Position numbers and translations under genes: made by a program | In this document: positions 6,231 through 7,243 of the stretch, piece by piece | How positions within the stretch are numbered: the stretch's first letter is position 1 | Layout of the letters: each line of letters starts with the position of its first letter | Source of the DNA: Actinomycetales bacterium | GTDB lineage: Bacteria; Actinomycetota; Actinomycetes; Actinomycetales; Actinomycetaceae | NCBI GenBank assembly: GCA_012513625.1 | Contig: JAAZBW010000153.1 | Location: 1-7,243, forward strand | DNA: 7,243 nt | Direction of reading: 5' to 3' | Notes under the pieces: generated by a model | Seen by the model: the letters and a program-made list of their open reading frames with translations, nothing else | What the model was told of the DNA's origin: nothing | The model's database searches: none

Positions 6231-6260
6231 AGGAGGGGGTGATCGGCGAGGAGGGGGTGA
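6225..6260. repeat. 18-bp perfect tandem duplication
   Basis: TCGGCGAGGAGGGGGTGA occurs at 6225-6242 and again at 6243-6260. The first copy begins inside the end of the last CCACACAGTCGG core, so the duplication happened after, or together with, placement of the 78-bp unit. It lies about 70 nt before metG; its GGAGG runs are too far away to serve as the metG ribosome site. Confidence 0.9.
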
Positions 6261-6318
6261 GGGGGGGAACGGAAGGTGAGCCCCGTCGTCGTCGGAACGG
6301 GGACCGGCCGGACGACAC

Positions 6319-6324
6319 TAGGAT
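6319..6324 (+). promoter_or_regulatory. -10 hexamer TAGGAT of metG, probably leaderless
   Basis: TAGGAT ends 6 nt before the metG ATG, placing the likely transcription start at the A of the ATG. AGGA in the same bases, 7 nt from the ATG, could alternatively pair with 16S rRNA. No good -35 box is seen at 16-19 nt. A promoter here means metG need not be read from the permease. Confidence 0.5.
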
Positions 6325-6330
6325 TGGCGT

Positions 6331-7243
6331 ATGGCCTCGATCCTCTCTGCCGTCGCGTGGCCGTACGCGTCGGGCCCGCGCCACATCGGACACGTTGCCG
6401 GCTTCGGCATCCCCTCGGATGTCTTCAGTCGCTACATGCGAATGCGGGGCCACGAGGTGCTGATGGTCTCCGGCACGGACGAACACGGCACGCCCATCCT
6501 CGTGGCGGCCGAGCAGCAGGGGATGGAGCCCCGGACGCTCGCTGACGAGAACAACGAGGTCATCGTGAACGACTTCGTGAAGCTGGGCCTGGCCTACGAC
6601 CTGTTCACGCGCACCACCACCACGAACCACTACGAGGTGGCGCAGCACATGTTCCGCGTGGTGCGGGACAACGGCTACCTGGTGCAGCAGACCACCCAGG
6701 GTGCGATCAGCCCCTCCACGGGCCGCACGCTCCCGGACCGCTACATCGAGGGCACCTGCCCCATCTGCGGCTACGCCGGTGCCCGCGGGGACCAGTGCGA
6801 CAACTGCGGTAACCAGTTGGATGCCACCGACCTCATCGATCCGAAGAGCCGCGTGAACGGCGAGACGCCCACGTTCGTGGACACCACCCACTACCTATTG
6901 GACCTGCCCGCGCTCGCAGAATCGCTCCAGGCGTTCCTCGACGACCGCGAGGCAACCGGCCTCTGGCGCCCGAACGTCATCAAGTTCTCCCAGCACATCC
7001 TCGACGAGATCCGCCCCCGCGCCATCACGCGGGACATCGACTGGGGGATTCCCGTTCCCGGCTGGGAGGACCAGCCCACCAAGCGCCTCTACGTGTGGTT
7101 CGACGCCGTGGTGGGCTACCTGTCGGCGTCGATCGAGTGGGCCCGGCGCAGCGGCGACGCCGACGCCTGGCGGGCCTGGTGGAACGACCCGGAGGCGCGG
7201 TCGTACTACTTCATGGGCAAGGACAACATCACCTTCCACTCCC
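6331..7243 (+). CDS. metG: Methionyl-tRNA synthetase, 5' part (right edge cuts it)
   Basis: Class I aminoacyl-tRNA synthetase that charges tRNA-Met, including the initiator tRNA; cytosolic. 304 codons are visible from ATG 6331, about half of the usual actinobacterial length of roughly 600. Seen: SILSAVAWPYASGPRHIGH with the HIGH signature at 18-21, the family stretch VLMVSGTDEHGTPI (43-56), a single zinc knuckle pair C143-x2-C146 and C156-x2-C159 in the CP insertion, EIRPRAITRDIDWGIPVPG (226-244), the methionine-site region YVWFDAVVGYLSASIEW (254-270), and FMGKDNITFHS at the edge. The KMSKS loop and anticodon-binding domain lie outside the window. The start fits the family exactly (MxSxLxAVAWPY). 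In many actinobacteria metG lies close to rsmI; here pncA and the permease separate them. Confidence 0.97.
   Translation, partial: MASILSAVAWPYASGPRHIGHVAGFGIPSDVFSRYMRMRGHEVLMVSGTDEHGTPILVAAEQQGMEPRTLADENNEVIVNDFVKLGLAYDLFTRTTTTNHYEVAQHMFRVVRDNGYLVQQTTQGAISPSTGRTLPDRYIEGTCPICGYAGARGDQCDNCGNQLDATDLIDPKSRVNGETPTFVDTTHYLLDLPALAESLQAFLDDREATGLWRPNVIKFSQHILDEIRPRAITRDIDWGIPVPGWEDQPTKRLYVWFDAVVGYLSASIEWARRSGDADAWRAWWNDPEARSYYFMGKDNITFHS

Noticed and set aside
3952..6891. 979-codon open frame on the minus strand opposite the permease and metG
   Set aside because: It is a GC-driven shadow: His/Glu/Gly/Arg-rich with no domain, and it overlaps two clear genes in antisense and reads through the repeats.

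Overview
The window comes from a high-GC actinobacterium. The evidence is GC-rich third codon positions throughout, a Pmt-type protein mannosyltransferase of the mycobacterial Rv1002c kind, the neighbourhood pmt / rsmI / metG that is common in Actinobacteria, and TANNAT -10 hexamers placed 6-7 nt before start codons, as in leaderless actinobacterial genes. A Micrococcales-like member is a guess from gene style only. Five protein genes are visible; the first and last run off the window.

Layout. Minus-strand pmt (1-1860) enters from the left edge with its 3' end missing. A 327-nt divergent spacer (1861-2187) with short degenerate repeats and a 50-nt imperfect palindrome separates it from plus-strand rsmI (2188-3042). 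rsmI converges on minus-strand pncA (3281-3862); between them lie a GC hairpin and three full plus two partial copies of a 40-42 bp tandem repeat. A 305-nt spacer follows, then a plus-strand APC-superfamily permease (4168-6060) with a long soluble C-terminal domain. Behind it come two 78-bp direct repeats (6068-6145, 6153-6230), each with three copies of CCACACAGTCG, then an 18-bp tandem duplication and plus-strand metG (6331 to the right edge).

Function. pmt, rsmI and metG are core genes: protein O-mannosylation at the membrane, 2'-O-methylation of C1402 in 16S rRNA, and charging of tRNA-Met. pncA (nicotinamide to nicotinate, NAD salvage) and the divergent permease look like an accessory pair placed between rsmI and metG, with repeat arrays on both sides. 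No functional link between pncA and the permease is shown by the sequence.

Most notable: the repeat core behind the permease also occurs as an exact 16-bp match inside the coding sequence of pmt, within an apparent insertion of roughly 90 residues between the third and the expected fourth membrane segment of the C-terminal domain. This points to a dispersed palindromic repeat family in the genome that can lie in frame in a gene. No defence system, CRISPR array, transposase, tRNA or rRNA was seen.
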